Of a stretch of DNA of 64,000 bases, positions 30,489-38,910 are shown piece after piece. Every line of letters starts with the position of its first letter. The stretch's first letter is position 1. A model generated the notes under the pieces. The model searched no databases. It saw only the letters and a list, made by a program, of their open reading frames with translations, and had not been told where the DNA came from. The position numbers and the translations under genes were made by a program. Source of the stretch: Streptomyces mobaraensis NBRC 13819 = DSM 40847 (GTDB lineage Bacteria; Actinomycetota; Actinomycetes; Streptomycetales; Streptomycetaceae); NCBI RefSeq assembly GCF_017916255.1, contig NZ_CP072827.1, forward strand, positions 4,551,501 through 4,615,500. The letters are read 5' to 3'.

Positions 30489-31466
30489 TCACGTGCCGCG
30501 CAGGGCGGCGCGTACGGCGGCGGCACCCCGGACGGCGGCCCCCCGCGCGGCCTCCGCCTGGGCGTGCGCCCGTTCCATCCGGCAGTCGCGGCACCACGGT
30601 TCGTCGCCCAGGGGCCGGAAGAGGAGCGGCTGCGTGTGATCGCCCTGGCACTCGCGCATGCTCTTGGCCTTCGGGCGCGGTGGCTCGGGGCGCGGCGGGG
30701 CGGCGATCGGCGGAGCGTCCGGCAGCTTGCGCAGCAGCCGATTGCGGAGGAGAGCCGCCGCGTGATGGATCCGCTCCGGCAGCCCGACGCTCAACTCCTC
30801 GCGCAGCTGCGCCGCCTTCACCCCGCGCAGCAACCAGTCCGCCGCCAGCGGCGCTAGCTCCTTGACCTCCCGGCCGGTCAGCCGCAGCCGCGGTTCGCCG
30901 TGCGAGACGGAGGCCAGGATCAGCGCGCCGTGTTCGAGAAGTGGCTCAGGCAGGCACGCCGGGGGAGTCGGGCGGGGCCCGGGCGGTGGCGGAGGCGGCG
31001 GCTCCTCCGGTGGCGCGATCAGCGGGGCGGGCGGAAGGGACGTGTTGCTCCCCGTCTTGTCCGTAGGGTGACCACCGACCACCCGGGGCCCCGGCTCACC
31101 GACGGCCGGTTTCCCGGCACCCGGTACGCCGGGCAGCGCCTCGCCGTCCCGTACGGCCCGGGCCTCCTCGGCGCTCAACGGCACCGAGGTCACCAACTGC
31201 GTCGTGACCCACCGCCCGTCGGCCCCCTGCCGCCGCCACTCGTGCGCGTAACCGGCCTCCTTGAGCTGTGCCTTGGCGCGCTGAAACGCCCCGTTCTTGA
31301 TCCCGGCCCGCCGCGCGACGTCGGAAAAGGAGACGTCGGAGGTTTCGGCGAGCGACAGCAGCCAGACGAGAAGGCGTACGGCGTCCGAAGAAAGGTCCGG
31401 GTGCCGGACGATGTCGTTCGGTACTTGGGTGAAGCGACGCTGGGGCGCGCTAACATGGCGCATCAT
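30489..31466 (-). CDS. Helix-turn-helix protein with Pro-rich linker and C-terminal Cys motif
   Basis: 325 residues. The N-terminal ~100 residues form a winged-helix/MarR-like or replication-initiator-like HTH (LSSDAVRLLVWLLSLAETSDVSFSD; later GAFQRAKAQLKEAGY). A Pro-rich stretch is followed by a helical region and a C-terminal CxxC-type element (SMRECQGDHTQPLLF ... EPWCRDCRMERAH). This type is common beside WhiJ-like clusters. The ATG at 31466 (GGAG 8 nt upstream) is chosen over the ATG at 31463. DNA binding is likely; target unknown. Confidence 0.75.
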   Translation of the reverse strand: MMRHVSAPQRRFTQVPNDIVRHPDLSSDAVRLLVWLLSLAETSDVSFSDVARRAGIKNGAFQRAKAQLKEAGYAHEWRRQGADGRWVTTQLVTSVPLSAEEARAVRDGEALPGVPGAGKPAVGEPGPRVVGGHPTDKTGSNTSLPPAPLIAPPEEPPPPPPPGPRPTPPACLPEPLLEHGALILASVSHGEPRLRLTGREVKELAPLAADWLLRGVKAAQLREELSVGLPERIHHAAALLRNRLLRKLPDAPPIAAPPRPEPPRPKAKSMRECQGDHTQPLLFRPLGDEPWCRDCRMERAHAQAEAARGAAVRGAAAVRAALRGT

Positions 31467-31758
31467 CTCGGGGTCTCCTTCTTCAGACCTCGGCGGTGTA
31501 GGCCCTCGCGGCGTCCTGCCAGACGTGCGGGGGCTGCTCCGTTTGTGGGGTTCGAGTAGTGCCCGAGCGTATAGGCAACTACGTGCCGTCGACGCCTCGT
31601 TGGGGCTGGATACCGGTCCAGTTGTTGCTTGGCCGACAGCGGAGGCGCGTGAGTTTCGCTGCGCGCCCCCGCGTACCCGCGTGCGCGCCGTTGACCCGGG
31701 TGCGTCTGCGCGGGCAAGGTCATGCAAAGCGGAGCAACCACTCGCAAGGGAGGCTGTC
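31467..31758. promoter_or_regulatory. Divergent region HTH gene / small conserved gene
   Basis: 292 bp, likely promoters for both directions. TTGACC (near 31690) followed about 18 bp on by GCAAGGT is a weak candidate for the rightward gene. I saw no tRNA fragment or attachment-site repeat. Confidence 0.3.
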
Positions 31759-31998
31759 GTGGCGTTGCACTTGGTGGGTGTCGACCCCGAAAGCGGAGGC
31801 GGTAACTGCCCCACGGTCTGGGTGGACCAGGACACGCGCGACCTCGTCATCCAGGGGTGGAAGGCCGATGAACACACCACCCGGGACTGCCTGCAGACGG
31901 GGACGATCCCCGCGACGGAAGCGGTGGTCCGGATCCCGGCCCGCATGGTGCCGATGATGAGGGAGGCATGCGATGCCGCAAAGCGTCCCCAGCTTTGA
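31759..31998 (+). CDS. Small conserved protein of WhiJ-type clusters (79 aa)
   Basis: 79 residues: starts VALHLVGVDPESGGGNCP, contains TVWVDQDTRDLVIQGWKAD and ends with VVRIPARMVPMMREACD. I recognise this as a small Streptomyces-type protein that recurs directly upstream of DUF6879 and WhiJ-like regulators; no function is known. GTG 31759 has GGGAGG about 6 nt upstream. It overlaps the DUF6879 start by 26 nt. Confidence 0.78.
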   Translation: MALHLVGVDPESGGGNCPTVWVDQDTRDLVIQGWKADEHTTRDCLQTGTIPATEAVVRIPARMVPMMREACDAAKRPQL

Positions 31999-32497
31999 CG
32001 AACTGCTGGATTCGGCGAGGAGTTCGGCTCTGCACCTGGAGATGCGTGACGTTTACGCGGTGGCCGGAGAACGGGCTTCGTTCGCCGCCTGGCGCCGAGG
32101 CGAGCGGGTCGACGATCCCGAGTCGGCCCTGTGGCGTGATTGGGTGGCGCTCGTCCGGCGCACTGTCGGACGGGGCGTGCGAATGCGCCGCGCGCGGATC
32201 GTCTCGGTGCCCGTTACCGATTACATTCGGTACGAACACGCGGGGACGTCGGTCATTGTGGACGCGGGGGAGCAAGTCCGCTGGCTGGAAAGGCCGGAGG
32301 CATCCGACATCGCGCTGCCGGGCAACGACTTCTGGTTGATCGACGGCCGAGCGGTCCGGTTCAATGTCTTCACAGGGGACGGCGTGCCGGCGGAGCCCCA
32401 GTTCAGCGAGGACGCCCGTGTGACCCGCCTGTGCGCTGCCGCTTTCGAGGAAGTGTGGCAGCGCGCTGTGCCGCACGAGGACTACAAGGTCGGCTAG
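31973..32497 (+). CDS. DUF6879 family protein
   Basis: 174 residues, soluble. Recognised by FDELLDSARSSALHLEMRDVY, the FAAWRRGE segment and the LPGNDFWLIDGR / FNVF core. The family is nearly always next to WhiJ/AbaA-type regulators and small DUF397-like genes that influence development in streptomycetes. Molecular activity unknown. Confidence 0.8.
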   Translation: MPQSVPSFDELLDSARSSALHLEMRDVYAVAGERASFAAWRRGERVDDPESALWRDWVALVRRTVGRGVRMRRARIVSVPVTDYIRYEHAGTSVIVDAGEQVRWLERPEASDIALPGNDFWLIDGRAVRFNVFTGDGVPAEPQFSEDARVTRLCAAAFEEVWQRAVPHEDYKVG

Positions 32498-32521
32498 CCC
32501 CGGTAACCGGACGGCCAGTTC

Positions 32522-33370
32522 ATGTCAGAGCCCAGGCCCAGTACCGTCCAGCAGGCCCGCGACTCCCTCGCGGCCCGGCTCAGGGACATCCGGTTGGACG
32601 CGGGGCTCAATGGGCGTGAACTGGCTCGCCGGTGCGGGTGGAGCGAGTCGAAGACCTCGCGGATCGAAAACGCCCGAACTCCGCCTTCGGACGCGGATAT
32701 CCGCAAGTGGTGCGCGGCGTGCCAAGCGGAGGAACGAGCGCTCGACCTGATTGCCGCGAACCGTGCGGCCGACACCATGTACGTGCAGTGGAAACGGCTC
32801 CATCGCACGGGCATCCGTCGCCATCAGGAATCGGTCATCCCGCTGTACGAGCGGACACGCGAGTTTCGCGTGTACTGCTCCAACGTGATCCCCGGCCTGG
32901 TGCAGACGGAGGGGTACGCCATGGCGCTGTTGTCCACGATCAGCGAATTCCAAGGCACCCCGAACGACGCTCCGGAAGCCGCCGCCGCCCGGGTCGAACG
33001 CTCCCAGGTCATTCGCCGAGGGAACCACCGCTTCGCGCTGCTCATCGAAGAGGACGTCTTGTACCGCTCGCACGGTGGGCCGGAAGTGATGGCAGGACAA
33101 CTGGGTTACCTACTCGCCGTCATGGCGCTGCCATCGGTTTCGCTGGGGATCGTTCCGCGGACCGCTCATCGGCGCATGTGGGGCCTGGAAACGTTCATGG
33201 TCTTCGACGACCACGAGGTCCAGGTCGAACTGCTGACCGCCGAAGTGAAGATCACTGAGCCGAGTGAAATCGCCGCGTATCGCAAGGCGTTCGGGCGTCT
33301 GTCGGCCATGGCCGTCCACGGGACGGAGGCGCGGTGCCTGATCGGCGGGGCCATTACCGCTCTCGGGTAA
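32522..33370 (+). CDS. WhiJ-like XRE regulator with DUF5753 domain
   Basis: 282 residues. Residues ~10-70 are a Cro/C1 HTH (RLRDIRLDAGLNGRELARRCGWSES), residues ~100-275 the DUF5753 ligand/partner domain (YERTREFRVYCSNVIPGLVQTEGYA ... LGYLLAVMALPSVSLGIVP). WhiJ-type proteins repress development genes and are thought to be relieved by a small partner protein; the neighbouring small genes are candidates. The start is placed at ATG 32524 region; 24 bp after DUF6879. Confidence 0.85.
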   Translation: MSEPRPSTVQQARDSLAARLRDIRLDAGLNGRELARRCGWSESKTSRIENARTPPSDADIRKWCAACQAEERALDLIAANRAADTMYVQWKRLHRTGIRRHQESVIPLYERTREFRVYCSNVIPGLVQTEGYAMALLSTISEFQGTPNDAPEAAAARVERSQVIRRGNHRFALLIEEDVLYRSHGGPEVMAGQLGYLLAVMALPSVSLGIVPRTAHRRMWGLETFMVFDDHEVQVELLTAEVKITEPSEIAAYRKAFGRLSAMAVHGTEARCLIGGAITALG

Positions 33371-33433
33371 GTGGGCTGCAAATGCGTGCAAGGACGTGGC
33401 TGCCGTGACCGTGGCGCGCCTACGGTCCCTCGC

Positions 33434-33673
33434 ATGGAGCTGACTGACCAATCAACCGGGGCGCACGTCTGGCGCGTGGAACTCACTCCCTTCCGTCGGC
33501 CATACCTGGACGCGGACGGCACCATCTGCGTCCCCCTGTGGCTGTGCAGAGATGGTGAGCACGTCACGGACACCGACTTGCGTCTCCGTCCGTCGGAAGC
33601 GGTCCCGTTCCGGGAACACATCGGTCGTGTGCTTGACGACGCGGGCCCCGTAGAGGGAAGGAGCCGGGCGTGA
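33434..33673 (+). CDS. Small conserved protein (79 aa) of the WhiJ-like cluster
   Basis: 79 residues: MELTDQSTGAHVWRVELTPF ... CVPLWLCRDGEHVTDTDLRL ... EHIGRVLDD. Soluble, acidic; fits the small partner slot next to a WhiJ-like regulator but is not a classical DUF397 sequence. ATG 33434 has no strong ribosome site. Overlaps the next tiny gene by 4 nt (GTGA). Confidence 0.65.
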   Translation: MELTDQSTGAHVWRVELTPFRRPYLDADGTICVPLWLCRDGEHVTDTDLRLRPSEAVPFREHIGRVLDDAGPVEGRSRA

Positions 33674-33834
33674 AGAGCACCGTCGCGGAGGACGGCACCC
33701 GGCTCGTCACCGTCTACAAGCGCGAACCCGGTGTCACGCCCGACAAGGCGCGGACGAAGCAGGTGCCGATCCAGGAGCTCGGCAGGCTGCGGGGGGAGTG
33801 GGTGGTGTGCAGGTGTCCGCTGTGCTGGGCGTGA
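33670..33834 (+). CDS. Tiny Cys-rich protein (54 aa)
   Basis: 54 residues: begins VKSTVAEDGTRLVTVYKREP and ends WVVCRCPLCWA. The GTG overlaps the previous stop (GTGA), supporting translation. The C-terminal C-x-C-x-x-C could bind a metal. Not recognised; the coupling and the third-position GC are the evidence that it is real. Confidence 0.55.
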   Translation: MKSTVAEDGTRLVTVYKREPGVTPDKARTKQVPIQELGRLRGEWVVCRCPLCWA

Positions 33835-33976
33835 GGCGGCAGGTCATCGCGGGGGTGTCGAGTGAGAAGTGGCCCATGTTTCCTGGGAGGAAGTGGACCA
33901 GTCCCCTGGGACGGTCGGCCCCTAGGCTGATCGACGAGCGGCGCGAACGTGCCGCCCGAACAGGGGGAACGCCACC

Positions 33977-34471
33977 ATGGCCAGCACCGGCACCGACTTC
34001 GCCGCCGTCCTCACCCGGGCCGCCGGCGCCGAGACGGCGAGCGACCCGAGCAGTGTGATGACGCTGCTGGCGGACTCCGACACCACCGGTGGCCTGCTCA
34101 CCAGTTACCGCTCGACCTTCGCCGAGGGGGCCGTCGGGGCGCCGGCGCACTTCCACACGCGTGCCGCCGAGATGTTCTTCGTCATCGACGGCTCGCTCCG
34201 CGTGCTGGTGGGCGAGGAGATCGAGGTGCTGAACGGCGGGGATTTCCTCCTCGTTCCGCCGAACACCCCGCACGCCTTCGCCGCCGCCCCGGGGTGCACG
34301 GCCGACGTCCTGTTCGCCTTCACGCCCGGGATGGCGCGTTTCGACTACCTGCGGCTGCTGGGGCGGGTCATGCGCGGCGAGGCCGGGCCCGAGGAGATCA
34401 GGGAGTCCGCGGAGCGCTTCGACAACCACTACGTGGACAGCCCGGCCTGGAACGCCGCGCTCGGCGCGTGA
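33977..34471 (+). CDS. Cupin domain protein
   Basis: 164 residues. Small beta-barrel cupin; metal-binding residues seen in PAHFHTRAAEMFFVIDG (HxH and Glu) and PPNTPHAF (His). The substrate cannot be told from sequence. GGGGGAA precedes the ATG. It ends 4 bp before the convergent VOC gene. Confidence 0.85.
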   Translation: MASTGTDFAAVLTRAAGAETASDPSSVMTLLADSDTTGGLLTSYRSTFAEGAVGAPAHFHTRAAEMFFVIDGSLRVLVGEEIEVLNGGDFLLVPPNTPHAFAAAPGCTADVLFAFTPGMARFDYLRLLGRVMRGEAGPEEIRESAERFDNHYVDSPAWNAALGA

Positions 34472-34475
34472 CGCG

Positions 34476-34886
34476 TCAGTCCTTCGGCTGGGTGAAGCGG
34501 ATGCGGTTGCCGAAGGGGTCGCGCAGGCCGCAGTCCGTGCCGTACGGGCGCTCGGTCGGTTCCTCGGTGAACTCGACGCCCTGAGCCAGCAGGGTCTCGT
34601 ACGTCTTGCGGCAGTCGTCGGTGGTGAGGATGAGCCAGCCGCCCATCGCGCCCTTGGTGACCAGGTCGCGGACCTGGGCGGCGGTCTCCTCGGACATGGC
34701 CGGGGCGCCCGGCTTCTCCAGCAGGATCTGGCGGTCGGGGTGGCCGGGGACCTGGACGGTGAGCCAGCGCATGAAGCCCATGTCGACGTCGGCGCCGACC
34801 TCCAGGCCGAGCTTGCCGACGTAGAAGTCGAGGGCCTCGTCCTGGTCGAGAACGAATATCTGCGAGTGCGTGATGGCGGTGAACAT
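34476..34886 (-). CDS. VOC (glyoxalase/dioxygenase fold) protein
   Basis: 136 residues, one vicinal-oxygen-chelate unit pair: ITHSQIFVLDQDEALDFYVGKLGLEV (first His), then RPYGTDCGLRDPFGNRIRF at the end, the usual C-terminal signature. May be a glyoxalase-like, dioxygenase-like or binding protein. It lies downstream of an AraC-type gene on the same strand (89-bp gap), which probably controls it. Confidence 0.85.
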   Translation of the reverse strand: MFTAITHSQIFVLDQDEALDFYVGKLGLEVGADVDMGFMRWLTVQVPGHPDRQILLEKPGAPAMSEETAAQVRDLVTKGAMGGWLILTTDDCRKTYETLLAQGVEFTEEPTERPYGTDCGLRDPFGNRIRFTQPKD

Positions 34887-34975
34887 GCGCCTTACGTTAG
34901 TGAGCGCGCCGGGCGAAAACTTATCCGAAACTGCTCTGTTCCCACGTACCCACGTTCCCGCCGGCGCCCGCCGGT

Positions 34976-35368
34976 TCAGGCGCTCGGGCGCGTCCAGGCC
35001 ATCGCGAAGCACGTGGGCACGCCCGCGGCCGTCGCCTCCTTGCGGTACGCGCGCGGGGAGCGGCCGACGATGTCGCGGAAGGTGCGGCTGAAGGTGCCCG
35101 GGCTGCCGAAGCCGACCTCGAAGCAGATGTCCGTCACGCTGCGGTCGGTGTCGCGCAGCAGGGACATGGCGCGTTCGACGCGGCGGCGCTGCAGGTAGCG
35201 GTGGGGCGTCTCGCCGAACGTGGCCCGGAAGACGCGGATGAAGTGCGCCTCCGAGACATGGGCGATCCGGGCCAGCGCCGGGACGTCCAGCGGCTGCGCG
35301 TAGGCGCGGTCCATGGCGTCCCGGGCGCGGAGCATCCGGCGGTTGGTCTCTTCGGTGGCGCGGCTCAC
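34976..35368 (-). CDS. AraC-family regulator, DNA-binding domain only
   Basis: 130 residues, just the double HTH of AraC/XylS proteins with no sensor domain: LDVPALARIAHVSEAHFIRVFRATFGETPHRYLQRRRVERA, then VTDICFEVGFGSPGTFSRTFRDIVGRSPRAYR in pieces. The GTG at 35368 has GGTGGGA about 7 nt upstream. Likely controls the VOC gene next to it. Confidence 0.83.
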   Translation of the reverse strand: MSRATEETNRRMLRARDAMDRAYAQPLDVPALARIAHVSEAHFIRVFRATFGETPHRYLQRRRVERAMSLLRDTDRSVTDICFEVGFGSPGTFSRTFRDIVGRSPRAYRKEATAAGVPTCFAMAWTRPSA

Positions 35369-35439
35369 GGACGTATCCCACCACGCCCCTCCGCGGCCGG
35401 GGGCGCGGCCCCACACACCCCCGGCGGCCGGGGCCCGGC

Positions 35440-36006
35440 TCAGCGCACCGTCACGGGGTAGGTGACCGACCGGGCGAGCTCCGGGGAGTAGCAGCCCGAC
35501 GTGCGGTCGGTGCCGCAGCGGTTGGTGAGGACGATGCGCGTGGTGCCGGTGCCCACGGCCTCGAACGTGAAGTACAGGGCGTGGCTGGAGCCGATCAACT
35601 CCTTCTCCCGCGCCGTCTGGTAGCTGCTGGTACCGGCGGGGCGGGCGACGTCGCGGTCGGGGCCCGGGGTGGAGAGGCTCCAGTTGAGGCGCGCGGACGC
35701 GCTCTCGCGCATCGCGATCGTGAAGCGCTCCCCGTGCCGGACGGTGAGCGTGCCCTCGGTGCGGTCGCGCGGGTTCGGCCGCGCCGGGTCGTACGGCGGC
35801 ATCCGGTCCTCGTGGACCGTGCCGAGGCCGGTGGGACGCTGCCGGTCGTGATCCCCGCCTCCGACCTCGCGGTCTCCCTTGCCGTTGCCTTTTTCGGCGC
35901 CGTGGTCCCCGCCACCGCCCCCGCAGGCGGTCAGGGCGAGCGCCAGCAGGGCCGCTCCCAGGGGCAGGAGGGCGGCGCGTCCGGAGGGTCTCTTCGTTCT
36001 GTTCAC
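35440..36006 (-). CDS. Secreted lipoprotein, possibly chagasin-like
   Basis: 188 residues. Signal peptide with lipobox LTAC (C28) followed by a Gly/Asp/His-rich spacer. The C-terminal half (GERFTIAMRES ... NWSLS ... YFTFEAVGTGTTRIVLTNRCG) has the spacing of chagasin/I42 protease-inhibitor-like beta folds, but the diagnostic NPTTGYxW is absent, so this is only a suggestion. GTG 36006 start. Confidence 0.7.
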   Translation of the reverse strand: MNRTKRPSGRAALLPLGAALLALALTACGGGGGDHGAEKGNGKGDREVGGGDHDRQRPTGLGTVHEDRMPPYDPARPNPRDRTEGTLTVRHGERFTIAMRESASARLNWSLSTPGPDRDVARPAGTSSYQTAREKELIGSSHALYFTFEAVGTGTTRIVLTNRCGTDRTSGCYSPELARSVTYPVTVR

Positions 36007-36093
36007 GCGGTCATGTTCGCGGGTGTGGACGGAAGATGGCCATCCGGATCCGCGGGGACGGGCGATGTCAGTGGGTGGCCCTAACGTGCTGCC

Positions 36094-36828
36094 ATGACGT
36101 CGTTCTTCACGCGCTACGCGCGGCAGGGTGAGCACGAGCAGGTCTGGCACGAGCTGCGCGGGCTCGGGCCGGTGCCCGGGGAGCTCCGGGAGGATGTGGA
36201 GGCGGTGGCCACGGCCACCATGGAGCGGGTGGCCCGGCATGTGGTGCGGCTCGCGGAGGCGCTGCCCGAGCTGGGGTTCGTCCCGGCCACGGAGGGCATA
36301 GCGCCGCACCGGCCGCCCACGGAGGGCACCCCGGCCCTCGTGCGCGCCATGGAGGAGACCGTCGGCGTCCTGCCCGCCGCGCTCAAGGCGAGCTTCCTGA
36401 CCGTGGGCGACGTGTCCTTCCTCGGCGACTGCCCGGCGCTCGGGTTGCACTACCACGAGGGCCCCCTGCCCCGGACGGGCCCGCCCGGCGCCGGCTACCC
36501 CGATCCGCTGGACGTCGCGGGCGCCGAGCACCTGCGGTACGAGTGGGAGGCGTACACAGAGGAGGACGAGGATGAGGACGCCGAGTTCCTCTTCTCCCTC
36601 GCCCCCGACGAGTACCACAAGGCCAACATCAGCGGCGGCACCCACGACGTCGTCCTCCCCGACCCCCGCGCCGATCCCGAGGTGTACGGGGTGATCGGCC
36701 GCAAGGGGATCACGCTCGTCGAGTACCTGAGGACGTCCATAGCCTGGGGCGGGCTCCCGGGGTGGGAGTTCGCCCCGGGCCCGGCGCCGGAGGCGCTCGG
36801 CCGGCTGGCCGTCCGCCCCGACTTCTGA
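36094..36828 (+). CDS. Conserved hypothetical protein
   Basis: 244 residues, soluble, acidic, no signal peptide. Features: FTRYARQGEHEQVWHELRGLGP, GVLPAALKASFLTVGDVSFLG and an acidic run (EEDEDEDAEF). The middle resembles SUKH/SMI1-like proteins only in general layout, not enough for assignment. ATG 36094 has no strong Shine-Dalgarno sequence. Divergent from the lipoprotein gene. Confidence 0.65.
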   Translation: MTSFFTRYARQGEHEQVWHELRGLGPVPGELREDVEAVATATMERVARHVVRLAEALPELGFVPATEGIAPHRPPTEGTPALVRAMEETVGVLPAALKASFLTVGDVSFLGDCPALGLHYHEGPLPRTGPPGAGYPDPLDVAGAEHLRYEWEAYTEEDEDEDAEFLFSLAPDEYHKANISGGTHDVVLPDPRADPEVYGVIGRKGITLVEYLRTSIAWGGLPGWEFAPGPAPEALGRLAVRPDF

Positions 36829-36886
36829 CCTGCCCGGATGAGCCGCCGGGGAAGGGAACCGACCCGAATGAAACAGAGGTGGTTGC

Positions 36887-36902
36887 AGTGACTTAGGTCA
36901 CT
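36887..36902. promoter_or_regulatory. Palindromic operator candidate upstream of the betaine operon
   Basis: AGTGACTTAGGTCACT, a 6-bp dyad with a 4-nt centre, 144 bp before the aldehyde dehydrogenase start and next to the only AT-rich patch (CTATGTGCAAAAAGAGG) in the gap. Fits a TetR- or GntR-type dimer site. Confidence 0.5.
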
Positions 36903-37045
36903 CTATGTGCAAAAAGAGGCATGGGCGGCCCGCATTCGGTTAGGCGCGCCCCGTTGACGGCCGAGCTCTGTGCTCCGGGCCCCGCACTCCGGGCCTGCTC
37001 CGGCCGTCGACGGGACCGCACGGAGACCGGAAGCAGAGGAAGAAC

Positions 37046-38548
37046 ATGTCGGCAGTCGAGACGATCCACGTGAACGGGAGGTGGCGTGCCGCCGCCTCCG
37101 GCGCTCAGCGGGAGGTGCTCGACCCGGCCGACGCCAAGGTCCTCGCCGTGGTCTCCGAAGGGGGGACGGAGGACACGGACGCCGCCGTGGCCGCCGCCCG
37201 GGACGCGTTCGACGACGGCCCCTGGCCGCGCACGCCCGTCGCCGAGCGCGCCGCGCTGCTGCGCCGCGTCGCGGACCTGCTCCAGCGGGACCGCGAGGAG
37301 ATCGCGCTCATCGAGAGCCGCGACACCGGCAAGACGCTGGAGGAGGGCCGGGTCGACGTCGACGACGTCACCAACGCCTTCCGCTACTTCGCCGACCTCG
37401 TGGTGAACGAGAGCGGCGGCCGGGTCGTCGACGCGGGCAGCCCCGAGGTGCACAGCGTGGTCGTGCACGAGCCGGTCGGCGTCTGCGCGCTGATCACGCC
37501 GTGGAACTACCCGCTGCTCCAGGCCAGTTGGAAGATCGCCCCGGCGCTGGCCGCAGGCAACACCTTCGTGATCAAGCCCAGCGAGGTCACGCCGCTCTCG
37601 ACGGTGCACCTGATCCGCCTCCTCGTGGAGGCCGGGCTGCCCGCCGGCGCGGCCAACATCGTGACCGGCGCGGGCGACCCGGTCGGCGCCCGGCTGTCCG
37701 AGCACCCCGACGTCGACCTGGTCTCCTTCACCGGCGGCCTGGCCAGCGGCACCCGCGTGATGCGCGCCGCCGCCCCCACGGTGAAGAAGGTCGCGCTCGA
37801 ACTCGGCGGCAAGAACCCCAACGTCGTCTTCGCCGACGCCTGCGCCACCGACGAGGGCTTCGACACCGCCGTCGACCAGGCCCTCAACGCCGCCTTCATC
37901 CACAGCGGCCAGGTCTGCTCGGCCGGCTCCCGGCTGATCATCGAAGCGTCCGTCCGCGAACGCTTCGTCGCCGAACTCGCCCGCCGCGCCGAGCGGATCC
38001 GCCTCGGCCGCGGCACCGAGCCGGGCGTCGAGTGCGGGCCGCTCGTCTCCGCCGCGCAGCTGGAGAAGACCGAGGCGTACGTCGCCTCCGCGCTCGCGGA
38101 AGGCGCGGTCCTGCGCTGCGGCGGTGCCCGCCCCGAGCCCAGCGACGTCCGGCCCGCCACCGGCTACTTCTACGAGCCGACCGTCCTCGACCGCTGCACG
38201 CGCGGCATGAAGGTCGTCCGCGAGGAGACCTTCGGCCCCATCCTCACCGTCGAGACCTTCCGCACCGAGGACGAGGCCGTCGCGCTCGCCAACGACACCG
38301 AGTACGGGCTCGCCGGCGCCGTCTGGACCCGGGACGCGGGCCGCGCCCGCCGGGTCGCCGGACGGCTGCGGCACGGCACGGTGTGGATCAACGACTACCA
38401 CCCCTACCTGCCGCAGGCGGAGTGGGGCGGCTTCGGCAAGTCCGGCATCGGCCGCGAACTGGGGCCCTCCGGGCTCGCCGAGTACCGGGAGGTCAAGCAC
38501 ATCTACCAGAACCTCGCCCCCGCGCCCGTGCGCTGGTTCGCCGGCTGA
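37046..38548 (+). CDS. betB: Betaine aldehyde dehydrogenase-type aldehyde dehydrogenase
   Basis: 500 residues. NAD(P)-dependent oxidation of betaine aldehyde to glycine betaine, the second step from choline. Seen: [32 protein letters not shown], catalytic Glu in [15 protein letters not shown] and catalytic Cys in [11 protein letters not shown]. Followed by a GMC dehydrogenase and a betaine transporter, which supports the substrate. GAGGAAG lies before the ATG. A related gamma-aminobutyraldehyde or similar ALDH cannot be excluded from sequence alone. Confidence 0.88.
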   Translation: MSAVETIHVNGRWRAAASGAQREVLDPADAKVLAVVSEGGTEDTDAAVAAARDAFDDGPWPRTPVAERAALLRRVADLLQRDREEIALIESRDTGKTLEEGRVDVDDVTNAFRYFADLVVNESGGRVVDAGSPEVHSVVVHEPVGVCALITPWNYPLLQASWKIAPALAAGNTFVIKPSEVTPLSTVHLIRLLVEAGLPAGAANIVTGAGDPVGARLSEHPDVDLVSFTGGLASGTRVMRAAAPTVKKVALELGGKNPNVVFADACATDEGFDTAVDQALNAAFIHSGQVCSAGSRLIIEASVRERFVAELARRAERIRLGRGTEPGVECGPLVSAAQLEKTEAYVASALAEGAVLRCGGARPEPSDVRPATGYFYEPTVLDRCTRGMKVVREETFGPILTVETFRTEDEAVALANDTEYGLAGAVWTRDAGRARRVAGRLRHGTVWINDYHPYLPQAEWGGFGKSGIGRELGPSGLAEYREVKHIYQNLAPAPVRWFAG

Positions 38549-38910
38549 TCCCGGCACCGCGCACGTCGCGGCCGAGCGGCGCCCGGGCGCCGTACCCCCG
38601 CCACACCCCGGCGGGGCACGCGCCCGGACGCCGACGGGCCCGGCAGGAATGACAGGGCAGACAGAGCCGACAAGGCCGGCAAGCCCGGACCCCGCCCCGC
38701 GCGACGGAGACGCACCACCACCGGAGCGCGGGCCCGGCCCGTCACACCCCGGTACGGCCTGACGGGCACCGCGTATCCCGCTGTCGCGTACCCGCCCGCC
38801 CACCCCCGACATCCGACCCACCCGCCTCTCACTCCCCACCCAAGCCACGCACACAGCACGACCCAGCGCAGTACCTTCCGCGACCACTCCACCCCAGAGG
38901 AGCACCCCGC
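38549..38910. other. Gap between betB and betA
   Basis: 362 bp, pyrimidine-rich on the plus strand in its second half, no supported gene, no strong dyad. It ends with AGAGGAG as the betA ribosome site. betA may have its own promoter here, but none is clear. Confidence 0.3.

Noticed and set aside
31467..31758. tRNA remnant suggested by GGTTCGAG near 31549
   Set aside because: No acceptor stem, anticodon arm or CCA context can be built around it.
36893..38905. 670-residue minus-strand open frame opposite betB
   Set aside because: Mirror of the aldehyde dehydrogenase, which has all catalytic motifs; the antisense product has none.
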